Source of the DNA: Bariatricus massiliensis
GTDB taxonomy: Bacteria; Bacillota; Clostridia; Lachnospirales; Lachnospiraceae
Assembly (NCBI RefSeq): GCF_900086725.1
Contig: NZ_LT574838.1
Coordinates: 374,986 to 438,985 of the forward strand
Direction of reading: 5' to 3'
DNA: 64,000 bases
Below are positions 36,003 through 44,349 of the stretch, piece after piece (within the stretch, counting starts at the first letter, position 1; the number at the start of each line of letters is the position of its first letter). The notes beneath the pieces were generated by a model. It had not been told where the DNA came from. It did no database searches and saw nothing but the letters and a program-made list of their open reading frames with translations. The position numbers and the translations under genes are program-made.

Positions 36003-37646
36003 CTACCACGGCTGCATCGCTCCGCCTTCTTCTGCCGGACGGCAGTTCTTCGCAAAGAGGGTCAGGCACCCTTTCTGCTCTTTCAGCGGCGGGCACACCC
36101 AGTTTTTGCGGCGTTCTTCCAGTTCTTCTTCCGCTACGCACAGTGTGGCTTCTCCCTTAACTGTATCCAGAATAATCTCATCGCCCTCTTCCACCAGTGC
36201 GATAGGGCCTCCATCGTAAGCTTCCGGGGAAACATGTCCCACAATCGCTCCGAAGTTAAATCCGGAAAATCTTGCGTCTGTAATCAATCCCACGCTAGTG
36301 TGAAGTCCAAGTCCAATCAGTGCGTCGATGCTGAGCATCAGTTCCTTCATTCCCGGCGCACCCTTACAGCCTTCATAGCGGATAACGATAATATCACCCG
36401 GCACGATATTGCCTGATTCTATTGCCTCAAAGGCAGCTCTGTCCCCGTCAAACACCTTGGCTTTACCCCGCATGACTTTCACGCTCTCCGGCACTCCTGT
36501 CGGTCTGACAATGGCTCCGTTAGGCGCCAGATTTCCTCTCAGCACACGCAGTCCCGGCTCATGGAACAGCGGTTTTTCCAGTGAATGGATGACCTCGTTG
36601 GGCCGTGCTGTCAATTTGCCCAGATAGTCTCCCAGCTTAATGCCTGTCATCATCGGCACATCGGTGAACAGCTTGTCTTCCAGCATCTTCAGTACATTCG
36701 GTACCCCTCCCGCATAATGGAAGTCTACCACCGTATACGGCCCGCTTGGGATGACCGCATTGATACACGGAATTTCTTCTGCGTATTTTTCAAAATCTTT
36801 TAACGTAATATCAATCCCTAATTCATATGCCATTGTTAAGATGTGGAGTACCGCATTGGTAGAACCTGCCACAGCCATATCAAACATAATAGAATTCAAG
36901 AGTACTTCTTTCGTAATCAAATCAGAGGGCTTTCTTCCTGATTTCACCAATTCCACCGCATATTTCCCTGCGGCTCTTGCCTGTCTCAGCTTTTTATTGT
37001 CCGATGCGGGCACTGTGGCAGTCCCCGGCATGACGAGATTAAATACCTCGCCCAGCATCTGCATCGTGTTGGCCGTCCCCATGGATGGGCAGGCGCCAAA
37101 GGATGGGCAGACACACTCTTCCAGCTCGTCCAGATAAGCATCTCCCGCACCGGAGAAACGGGCAACATCAAGGTCTGCCTCCACCACGGCCTTACCGCAG
37201 TGATGCCCCGGCTGCATAGAGCCGCCGGTCACGACCATAGAAGGAATATCAAGCCTTGCCGCCGCCAGATAGCATCCTGCAATAATATTGTCACAGGACG
37301 CGACCATCACAAGCCCGTCAAAATTATGTACTTTCGTGACAAATTCTACAGACATAGCCACGATATCCCTGCCCACCTGTTCGTATTTTAATTCTTCCGC
37401 ACCATTTGCGATATTTCCACAGGTCGCAGGAATTCCGAATTCCACCGGCACACCGCCTGCTTCCCATATTCCCTGCTTCACAGCCTCTGCTATCTGTCTC
37501 AGATGCGCGCTTCCGGGCGACCCTTCCATAAAGGAATTGGGCACGCCGATATGCGGCTTCTTCTTGATATCTTCGTCTGAGTAGCCTGCTGCTTTCATCA
37601 TAACACGGCGATGAGCCGCTTCCGGTCCGTTCCAGTATGATTCCAT
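36003..37646 (-). CDS. IlvD/Edd-family dehydratase, substrate uncertain
   Basis: A 547-residue iron-sulfur dehydratase. Fe-S cysteines are seen in VASCDN (Cys118) and GACPSMGTAN (Cys186). The position of the first ligand in [2Fe-2S] members reads NSFMEGSPGSAH and has no Cys, as in the E. coli IlvD type; an extra Cys76 lies in IPATCGN. The sequence departs from biosynthetic IlvD, and no other ilv gene is nearby. The neighbours (an OCD-like enzyme, a transporter and a TrmB regulator) suggest breakdown of a hydroxy or sugar acid. AGGAGG lies 9 bases before ATG 37646; a start at 37703 would overlap the preceding gene. Confidence 0.85.
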   Translation of the reverse strand: MESYWNGPEAAHRRVMMKAAGYSDEDIKKKPHIGVPNSFMEGSPGSAHLRQIAEAVKQGIWEAGGVPVEFGIPATCGNIANGAEELKYEQVGRDIVAMSVEFVTKVHNFDGLVMVASCDNIIAGCYLAAARLDIPSMVVTGGSMQPGHHCGKAVVEADLDVARFSGAGDAYLDELEECVCPSFGACPSMGTANTMQMLGEVFNLVMPGTATVPASDNKKLRQARAAGKYAVELVKSGRKPSDLITKEVLLNSIMFDMAVAGSTNAVLHILTMAYELGIDITLKDFEKYAEEIPCINAVIPSGPYTVVDFHYAGGVPNVLKMLEDKLFTDVPMMTGIKLGDYLGKLTARPNEVIHSLEKPLFHEPGLRVLRGNLAPNGAIVRPTGVPESVKVMRGKAKVFDGDRAAFEAIESGNIVPGDIIVIRYEGCKGAPGMKELMLSIDALIGLGLHTSVGLITDARFSGFNFGAIVGHVSPEAYDGGPIALVEEGDEIILDTVKGEATLCVAEEELEERRKNWVCPPLKEQKGCLTLFAKNCRPAEEGGAMQPW

Positions 37647-37659
37647 AATTCCAATCCTC

Positions 37660-38646
37660 CTAATTCCACTTTGTTCCGACGCCCGCCGCGTCTGCTTTCT
37701 CATATATCGCCTTCGCCGTCAGCAGATCCTGTGTTCCGATTCCTACCGTCTTGAATACGATAATCTCTTCGTCATTCTCTCTTGCGCCGACTTTTCCAAG
37801 AATCACATCGCCCAAATCCCCGGTAAAATCTTCCTTGGTAATCGTGCCGTCCGCCAGAGGTATCAGGATATCCCCCGCCTCGGAGAGAACCGCCTCTTCG
37901 GAGTCAAAATATATCTTGGATGCCCGCTCAAGAACAGCCGGGCTCATCTCCTGCATATGCGGCTGATAAGAACCGACACAGCTCACCGTTGCCCCTGCTT
38001 TCACCTTCGTCCCGTCGAATACCGGTCTTGTAGACGGTGTCACACAGACAAGGAGATCCGCCTCCTCCACCGCATCATCAGAGCTGTCTGCGGCAAGAAC
38101 CTTTGTCCCATACGCTTTCAGTTCTTCGTTCATCTGAGCCACAAAGGCCTCCAGACGTTCCCGGTTCAAATCGAACACCTTCACCGACTCCAGACTGCGT
38201 GCCACCATCATAGCCTCAAGCTGGGTAGCCGCCTGTCCTCCCGTTCCAATCAGAGCACCTTTCTTACATTCCTTTTTTGCCAGTAGATCGAATGCCGCCC
38301 CCGTCGCGGCGCCGGTGCGAAGCTGGGTCACATATGCCCCGTCCAATATGGAACATACGCTTCCGTCTGTCCCGTCTATGAGCATCATCTGTGACATCGT
38401 AGTTGGAAGTCCCTTATCAATGTTCTTCGGGAAAATATTGACCACCTTCATCGCCGCCATATCCAATTCTGCAACATAAGACGGCATAAATAGAAATGCA
38501 CCGTCATGTGCAGGCGCCTGAATATTCGTACGGATAGGCGCGTCGCTCTTTCCCTCAGAGAACAACCGGAACGCTTCCTTCACAACCTCGATTGTCTCCT
38601 TCATTGTTATAACTTGCTTTATATCTTTCCTTGATAGTAACAGCAT
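37660..38646 (-). CDS. Ornithine cyclodeaminase / mu-crystallin family enzyme
   Basis: A 328-residue NAD(P)-dependent enzyme of the OCD/mu-crystallin family. The N-terminal substrate domain includes FLFMPSYVAELDMAAMKVVN; the Rossmann loop is GALIGTGGQAATQLEA (about 135-150). Members include ornithine and lysine cyclodeaminases, ketimine or pyrroline-carboxylate reductases and iminosuccinate reductase; the sequence alone does not decide. AAGGAGG precedes the ATG by seven bases. The dehydratase gene follows after 13 bases, so the two probably act in one pathway. Confidence 0.9.
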   Translation of the reverse strand: MLLLSRKDIKQVITMKETIEVVKEAFRLFSEGKSDAPIRTNIQAPAHDGAFLFMPSYVAELDMAAMKVVNIFPKNIDKGLPTTMSQMMLIDGTDGSVCSILDGAYVTQLRTGAATGAAFDLLAKKECKKGALIGTGGQAATQLEAMMVARSLESVKVFDLNRERLEAFVAQMNEELKAYGTKVLAADSSDDAVEEADLLVCVTPSTRPVFDGTKVKAGATVSCVGSYQPHMQEMSPAVLERASKIYFDSEEAVLSEAGDILIPLADGTITKEDFTGDLGDVILGKVGARENDEEIIVFKTVGIGTQDLLTAKAIYEKADAAGVGTKWN

Positions 38647-38687
38647 GATTCATCCTCCTTCGATATGCGTATACCCCTTTGGTAACT

Positions 38688-38716
38688 AATATAGCATCTG
38701 CCCATTGAAAAATCAA
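38688..38716 (-). promoter_or_regulatory. Promoter of the OCD-dehydratase operon
   Basis: TTGATT (38716-38711) and TATATT (38693-38688) are 17 bases apart on the minus strand. Just downstream, TTAGTTACCAAAGGGGTA contains a partial inverted repeat that could be an operator. Confidence 0.75.
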
Positions 38717-38724
38717 GACTTTTC

Positions 38725-39306
38725 TTACAACTGCCCGGCTGCTTTTAGGATAAACTGAAACAGTACTTCCACAGCGCCGCAGAGCACCATCACCCATACC
38801 GGATTAAGCTTCGTCTTTCTAAGTAAGAGAAAGCCTGCGGCAAAGTAGACTGCCGAGCGTATCCTTACTCCGTCGAATCCCAAAGACGGCGTACCCGATA
38901 TCCACACTGCCGCTATAAGAATGGACAGGCCCGCCGTCGCTATCATAGATACTACAGCCGGTCTCAGGCTTCCTAAGACCCCCTGCATCATCTTTAAATT
39001 GCGGTACTTAAAATAAAGTTTTGCCAGCAGAGTAACCAGAATGCAGGACGGAAGCACGCACCCCGCCGTCGCCGCAAGCGCTCCGGGAAGTCCCGCAATC
39101 TGCGTCCCCACAAAAGTGGCGGCATTAATGGCAATGGGCCCCGGAGTCATCTGCGAAATCGTAATCAAATCCGTGAATTCGCCCACCGTCATCCAATGAT
39201 GCAGTCCTACGACCTGCTGCTGAATCAAAGGCATAGCGGCATAACCGCCGCCAAAACTGAAAGCACCGATTTGCAGGAAACTTAAAAATAATTGCAGATA
39301 GATCAT
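38725..39306 (-). CDS. Chromate transporter family protein, half-size, second subunit
   Basis: A 193-residue CHR-family membrane protein corresponding to one half of full-length ChrA. It has FGGGYAAMPLIQQQVVG near the N terminus and SQMTPGPIAINAATFVG, the two CHR motifs, and about five or six helices. Full-size ChrA is a fused pair; here the halves are separate genes and probably form a heterodimer. The ATG at 39306 has GGAGGGG upstream and overlaps the previous stop in ATGA. Chromate export is the family name; the natural substrate in gut bacteria is not known. Confidence 0.88.
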   Translation of the reverse strand: MIYLQLFLSFLQIGAFSFGGGYAAMPLIQQQVVGLHHWMTVGEFTDLITISQMTPGPIAINAATFVGTQIAGLPGALAATAGCVLPSCILVTLLAKLYFKYRNLKMMQGVLGSLRPAVVSMIATAGLSILIAAVWISGTPSLGFDGVRIRSAVYFAAGFLLLRKTKLNPVWVMVLCGAVEVLFQFILKAAGQL

Positions 39307-39872
39307 TTGCGCCCCTCCTTCCGTCCGGTCCAAAGAGTGCGGATAACGCCAAGCGCCGCGCACAGCAAAATAATATAGACTACATTGACATTCCAGACAT
39401 AATTAGCCAGAAACGCGCCCAGCATAATCAGGCAGGAAAGTACGCTCTTACTCTTTAGCTCTGCTTTGCCCATATCGTAGACTACCGAGGCGATTACTGC
39501 CGCCACACCGGACTGCATCCCCAAGAGCATGGCGCTGACAATCTGATTATCCTTCATAACTTCGTAAACGCCGGATATCAGTGTAAGTATTACAAAAGGC
39601 GGAATCACAGCGCCCAGTACGGCCGCTCCGGCCCCTATGATTCCGCACAGTTTATATCCGATGACAATCGCCCCGTTCACCGCAATGGGTCCCGGTGAAG
39701 ACTGGGCAATCGCCACCATGTCCAACATCTCTTTTTCCTCTATCCAGCCGAGCTCATCCACAAATTTATTTTTCATCAGTGTTACAATCACATATCCCCC
39801 GCCAAAAGTGAATGTACTGAGATAGAGTGTAGATACAAATAATTTCCATAGTATATGCTTTTTATCCTTCAT
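39303..39872 (-). CDS. Chromate transporter family protein, half-size, first subunit
   Basis: A 189-residue CHR-family protein, the partner half of the next gene. FGGGYVIVTLMKNKFVDEL and AQSSPGPIAVNGAIVIGY are the CHR motifs. AGGAGG lies 8 bases before the ATG at 39872. The four-base overlap with the following gene indicates equal synthesis of the two halves. Confidence 0.88.
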   Translation of the reverse strand: MKDKKHILWKLFVSTLYLSTFTFGGGYVIVTLMKNKFVDELGWIEEKEMLDMVAIAQSSPGPIAVNGAIVIGYKLCGIIGAGAAVLGAVIPPFVILTLISGVYEVMKDNQIVSAMLLGMQSGVAAVIASVVYDMGKAELKSKSVLSCLIMLGAFLANYVWNVNVVYIILLCAALGVIRTLWTGRKEGRK

Positions 39873-39939
39873 CGGCGCTACCTCCTGTTTTTCAGTATAG
39901 TATGCCTTGATTTGGAATGCAATCCCTCCAAACAATTAT

Positions 39940-39980
39940 GGCCCGGAAGGAAAGAATTCTCAGTTCTTTCCCGCCGGGCC
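39940..39980 (-). terminator. Hairpin after the DUF4179 gene
   Basis: GGCCCGG and CCGGGCC close a stem that continues with GGAAAGAA / TTCTTTCC, a very stable structure about 15 bases after the stop. The T-run on the minus strand is weak (ATAATTGTTT). Confidence 0.65.
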
Positions 39981-39994
39981 TACCAACAGCTCAT

Positions 39995-41152
39995 TTATTT
40001 AAGCGGAATCGTGACAACCGTATCTAATTTTTCTCTGGACGGCCCTTCCTGCCCATCGACACGTTTGTAAACAGCTGCCTCCAGTTCCCACTTATCAAAA
40101 GTTCCGACCTCCGCAAGCATGTTCCCGGTCAGAGGAATAAAAACGACTTCTTTATCAGATATTGGATATTCTTCAAAGAATTCCGTATGACCGTTTACCT
40201 CCCGGCTCCTGAGCGCGATCCGCCAGCCGTCCTCCTCAAGATGGCGCCAAGTTTTCTTATATTCTGCAAATATTTTCATGCCTAACGAATTATAAGTAAA
40301 GCGTTTGATAGTAAGCGTCTCCCCGTCGGGAAGCTCCAGCAGCGTATCCATCTGTATATCCTTTTCATTGGGAATTATCATATCCTCCTCCAGAACAAAT
40401 TCAAATACCGCTCCCGGATGCTCCTGCTTGATATCCCGATAGACCTCCACCTTCACTTCTGCCGGAAATGTCAGATCAGAGACCGGAAAATTATATCGCG
40501 CCACATCCTGAATGACTCCTTTTTGAGTGGCAGTCCCCTCCCCCGTCACATCACACTTTAGTTCTTCGCCGTTAATCCAAACCCTTTGCACCGGAATACA
40601 GTCATCTTCATACTGCCATTCCTTATACTGGGGGCGCTCCGAAGTTCCCGTCTTCACCGGGACTGCTAAATTAGAACCTGTCTCCTTGAATTCATCGTTA
40701 TATGCTCTTCCCCAGCTTGCCATAGAAAGTCTGGGGACTTTTCCCGCATCATCAAACACCTGTGTTGTATAGATTACAAGTTCTTCGTCATCCGCCGCCA
40801 CTGTATTGAGTGTCACCGAAAGATCTTGAAGCCTCTGTATCTCGCCGATATGGAGCACCTGCTCCTCCAGTTCACCCGAGACCCCCAGCATGGCGCTGAG
40901 AGAATAGGTCACCGTACTTGTCGACGCCCTCATCCTCTGCGCCATCGGCCGAAAGTACACAAGCGTTATGGCAAGCGCGGCACATGCAGCCAATGCCAGC
41001 GCTGTACAAACAATCTTCCTGCGTTTATTTCCCATTCTTTTTTTCAGATTCTGCCGGTATCTATGTAACTCAGCCTCTGTCAATTTTGTGTCCGGATAGG
41101 AGGCGGTGTCAGTGGATACATCGTTCAGTAACATATAAATATTCTTCTTCAT
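39995..41152 (-). CDS. DUF4179-type membrane protein, probable partner of the ECF sigma factor
   Basis: A 385-residue protein with a cytoplasmic N terminus of about 55 residues, one membrane helix (VCTALALAACAALAITLVYF, about 58-77) and a long external domain rich in beta strands. This plan and its position directly after an ECF sigma gene fit DUF4179 proteins, which probably act as anti-sigma factors or signal receivers. The ATG at 41152 has GGAGG upstream and is one base after the sigma stop. The repression role is inference. Confidence 0.78.
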   Translation of the reverse strand: MKKNIYMLLNDVSTDTASYPDTKLTEAELHRYRQNLKKRMGNKRRKIVCTALALAACAALAITLVYFRPMAQRMRASTSTVTYSLSAMLGVSGELEEQVLHIGEIQRLQDLSVTLNTVAADDEELVIYTTQVFDDAGKVPRLSMASWGRAYNDEFKETGSNLAVPVKTGTSERPQYKEWQYEDDCIPVQRVWINGEELKCDVTGEGTATQKGVIQDVARYNFPVSDLTFPAEVKVEVYRDIKQEHPGAVFEFVLEEDMIIPNEKDIQMDTLLELPDGETLTIKRFTYNSLGMKIFAEYKKTWRHLEEDGWRIALRSREVNGHTEFFEEYPISDKEVVFIPLTGNMLAEVGTFDKWELEAAVYKRVDGQEGPSREKLDTVVTIPLK

Positions 41153-41153
41153 A

Positions 41154-41705
41154 TCAATGCTCCTCCCCCTTTTCATTCCAAATCTGAATCTTCCGTTTCC
41201 CCCGGGAGACCCGGTTATAGATGATTTCCTTCTTAAGCCCCAGCTCTTGGCTGATTTCTTCCACATCTTTCTCTTCATAAAACAGTTTTAAAAAAATACC
41301 TCTGTCTTCCTGATTCAGGCAGGATAAAATAGACTCCACTTCCTCGGATATTTCCTCCTCCATGAGCTTCACGAGCTGTTCATCCTCTTTTCCTGCTTCT
41401 ATGTCGTCCAGATTCATCTGCTCCAAATCCCTTATATGTTTCCTCAAATAGTCAATCGCCTGATATCTGGCTATTCCGGCAATCCAGTTTTTAAAGGAGC
41501 TTCTGTTTTCATCAAACTGGCCAATGTGTTTCCATATCTTAAACAGCACATCATTCATGCATTCTTCCTGAAGGCCCGGCAGGCAGAAGAGGTGCTTACG
41601 GATAATTGAGAGCAGCAGCCCGCCATATTCCTCCAGCACGAACTCCAGCGCTTTTTCGTTATGCCTGCGGAGCTGTGTAATATAATTTTCTTTGTTGATC
41701 CGCAT
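41154..41705 (-). CDS. ECF-type RNA polymerase sigma factor
   Basis: A 183-residue sigma-70 family factor. Region 2 includes CMNDVLFKIWKHIGQFDE and FKNWIAGIARYQAIDYLRK (about 48-90), and region 4 has EEKDVEEISQELGLKKEI with the helix-turn-helix (about 148-175). GGAGGCGGGG precedes the ATG. It is coupled to the DUF4179 protein and follows the ABC permease by 48 bases, so it might control those transporter genes. Confidence 0.92.
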   Translation of the reverse strand: MRINKENYITQLRRHNEKALEFVLEEYGGLLLSIIRKHLFCLPGLQEECMNDVLFKIWKHIGQFDENRSSFKNWIAGIARYQAIDYLRKHIRDLEQMNLDDIEAGKEDEQLVKLMEEEISEEVESILSCLNQEDRGIFLKLFYEEKDVEEISQELGLKKEIIYNRVSRGKRKIQIWNEKGEEH

Positions 41706-41752
41706 CTTCCCCGCCTCCGTTCAAAAATGCCCCATCACCTTGTATTTTTATC

Positions 41753-43648
41753 TTAAATGTCATGCCTCATCTTTGCAAGCAGTTCCATCGGCTCTTCTCT
41801 TAAATTTCCGCTGACCATAATATACGCAGTCAGCCATGCCATGGCAAGAACCGCTGCGGCGGCAGACACCGGTATGGCAAACCGCGCCAATCCGCCTGTC
41901 AGGACCTCCGGAGAAGACGCTATTTCCTCTATTACAGCTTTTCCTGTACTGTACAACGAAGAGTATGTGGTACTTTTTTCTAAACTTCTAGCAACTGTGC
42001 CGGTAAGCAGCGAACCGGCACCCGCGCCCACGGCACACCCAATCGCCGCAGTCACCAGCATGCCGCTTAGGAGTGACGTCCTGCACTGCTTCTTTGTCAT
42101 GCCAAGTGAACGCTCCACCGCAGTGCGGAGCTTCTGTTTTGCGATGAACATGTGGCAAAAAAACAATAAAATCAATATCGTAGTTCCTATGCCCGCACTC
42201 AAAAGGATTGCTGACATTTTACGGGTATTCTGAAAACTCTGTTCCAGCGCAGAGTACCCTTTATCATAAAAAGTGATTTTCAACTGGCTGCTTCCCTGCT
42301 TGTTCCAAACATCCCAGAAAGCATCTATCCTGCCGTTTTCAAGCTGAAAAACGGTATTGTAATCTTTCATGGGCCCATAGCCCAGAATATTATCCTCATC
42401 GCTCTCCGTCACGGATGCTGCGGGGATAATCACGCCGTTTTTGGCCGCCTCATGTCCGGTGTAAGTGTCCGTTCCGGCATACACTTTATAAATGCCGGCC
42501 ACTTCATATTCTTCATCCCAGAACGGCGCGTACAATTCCCCTTCCGCATTGATCAGCTTAGCGGCTGCCGTCTGCGTGGACCACATGGGATAACTGAAGC
42601 TGGCACTCGCTGAATAGTCGGCATAATATAAAGGCAGCTCCAGTTTGTCTCCAATTTCCAGATGATTACTGGCCGCGAATTCTTCCTGCACCAGACATAC
42701 TCTTTTTCCTTCCCTATATTCCTCGTCAGTTATATCCCTTCCCTCGACGATGCCTGCATCCTGATTATAAAAGTACATCAACAGATTCGTGGCGTCTGTA
42801 GGAATAACCGGGATACTATAGTCAGCTATCCGAAACCCCTCAATCATGTTAAGCCAGCGTTTTCCTTCCGCCGTCTCATAAAATCCGTCTGTGACCTCAC
42901 TGTAAAACTGATTTTCATGTTGAGAATCGTCAATCTCTATCCCTTCCTTTGTGTATTGATATCCCTTGATGTCAATCCACGGCGTCCACACAGCGCTTAC
43001 ATCCGGATATTTATCTTTGTCAAGCACTCCCTGATATTCCAGACTAACATTATTAAATAACGCCATAATATACGTTTTACCCGCATACAGCGGCTGGGGC
43101 TCCGGATTCGTATAATCCCAGAACCAAATCCGGTTCAGCATACGGTCCGTTATTTTACCATAGAGAGTCTTCTTAAAATGCAGCTTTACCGGATGGTCGG
43201 GAACACAGTCTTCGAACGGCTCGACTTCTACAATGACGGAATCGCCGCCTATTCCCAGCCATGACTCATCTACTTCGCTGTGGGTATCCCTCACCACATA
43301 TCCTTCCTTGAACGCGCCATAAAAAGGGCGCTGCTTTGGCTTGTGTACATACGGGATTCCTTCTAAGTCTAAAACCTCGTCCGATATCGGAGCGTCATAC
43401 ATCTTATTAGAATAATATGCATAATCCTGTGTCGCCGGATCCCAATATTTTTCCATGGATGTGCTGGACACCTTCTGCTCCACTGTTCCGATAGTAGAGA
43501 ACGCTCCCTCAGCCGCTTCCCTTGTCTTGGAGCTCACATAGAATAGATTTGCCCCCATTGTCAAAAGAAACGCCGCACCCCCGATCAGGAGGAAAAACAA
43601 TACCGCTTTTACCGGTGTCCGCCATAACTGTCTGATACTGTTTTTCAT
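41753..43648 (-). CDS. FtsX-family ABC permease (large)
   Basis: A 631-residue permease of the MacB/FtsX type: one N-terminal helix (about 13-33), an external domain of some 430 residues, then three helices near the C terminus. The external part contains a MacB-like segment (GRDITDEEYREGKRVCLVQE). The ATG overlaps the ATPase stop (ATGA). The substrate is unknown; many such transporters move peptides or lipoproteins or confer resistance. Confidence 0.86.
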   Translation of the reverse strand: MKNSIRQLWRTPVKAVLFFLLIGGAAFLLTMGANLFYVSSKTREAAEGAFSTIGTVEQKVSSTSMEKYWDPATQDYAYYSNKMYDAPISDEVLDLEGIPYVHKPKQRPFYGAFKEGYVVRDTHSEVDESWLGIGGDSVIVEVEPFEDCVPDHPVKLHFKKTLYGKITDRMLNRIWFWDYTNPEPQPLYAGKTYIMALFNNVSLEYQGVLDKDKYPDVSAVWTPWIDIKGYQYTKEGIEIDDSQHENQFYSEVTDGFYETAEGKRWLNMIEGFRIADYSIPVIPTDATNLLMYFYNQDAGIVEGRDITDEEYREGKRVCLVQEEFAASNHLEIGDKLELPLYYADYSASASFSYPMWSTQTAAAKLINAEGELYAPFWDEEYEVAGIYKVYAGTDTYTGHEAAKNGVIIPAASVTESDEDNILGYGPMKDYNTVFQLENGRIDAFWDVWNKQGSSQLKITFYDKGYSALEQSFQNTRKMSAILLSAGIGTTILILLFFCHMFIAKQKLRTAVERSLGMTKKQCRTSLLSGMLVTAAIGCAVGAGAGSLLTGTVARSLEKSTTYSSLYSTGKAVIEEIASSPEVLTGGLARFAIPVSAAAAVLAMAWLTAYIMVSGNLREEPMELLAKMRHDI

Positions 43649-44337
43649 GACACTCCCACCTCCTGTGCGGTATTTCCAATCAGGCGTCCGTCACGCATGG
43701 TAAGTATCACGTCTGCCTGCGCTGCCACCTCCGGATTGTGGGTAATGACAATCACCGCATATCCACGCTCATGGGCAGATTCCCGCAGCAGTTTCACAAT
43801 ATTCTCTTCATTCTCCGAATCCAGATTTCCGGTCGGCTCGTCTGCCAGAATAATCTGCCCTCCCGCAGCAAAAGCCCTTGCTATAGCGACTCTCTGTTGT
43901 TCACCGCCGCTCATCATCTGAGGAAATTGCCTATAGCTCTGTTCAGCAAGGCCCACTTCCGCTATCAATTGCTTTGCTTTTTCCTCTGCCTGTTTCTTGG
44001 GAATGCCCTTTAGCTCCATGGGAAACATGATATTCTCCACCGTGTTTAAAAGGGGAAATAGATGAAAAGCCTGATAGACGACCGAAGCCTGCTCTCTCCG
44101 GTATTTGTCCCGGTCGATCTCCGCCATATCCTCCCCCTTTACAAGAATTCTCCCGTTCAAGGGCAGATCAAGGCCAGCCAGCAGCGACAGCAACGTACTT
44201 TTCCCGCTGCCCGACTCCCCTGTTATGGCATACAGATTTCCCGCTTCAAATTCGCAGGAAACGTCCTTCACCGCTTCAATCGTCTGATACTTTGTTCTAT
44301 AAGAATAACTTACATGTTCTACTTTCAATATACACAT
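43645..44337 (-). CDS. ABC transporter ATPase (MacB/LolD type)
   Basis: A 230-residue ATPase with Walker A GESGSGKSTLL, signature MSGGEQQRVAIARA and Walker B IILADEPTGNLD, the pattern of FtsX-coupled ATPases. It lies between two permease genes and probably serves both as a heteromeric pump. I take the ATG at 44337, with GGGGGTGG upstream, over the GTG nine bases earlier. Confidence 0.92.
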   Translation of the reverse strand: MCILKVEHVSYSYRTKYQTIEAVKDVSCEFEAGNLYAITGESGSGKSTLLSLLAGLDLPLNGRILVKGEDMAEIDRDKYRREQASVVYQAFHLFPLLNTVENIMFPMELKGIPKKQAEEKAKQLIAEVGLAEQSYRQFPQMMSGGEQQRVAIARAFAAGGQIILADEPTGNLDSENEENIVKLLRESAHERGYAVIVITHNPEVAAQADVILTMRDGRLIGNTAQEVGVS

Positions 44338-44349
44338 CACTTCCACCCC

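Noticed and set aside
36003..37646. Naming the dehydratase ilvD for branched-chain amino acid synthesis
   Set aside because: It is divergent, lacks ilv neighbours, and sits with an OCD-like enzyme, a transporter and a TrmB regulator.
36003..37646. Treating the missing first cysteine of the dehydratase as a broken active site
   Set aside because: E. coli-type IlvD also lacks a Cys at that position and is active with a different cluster.
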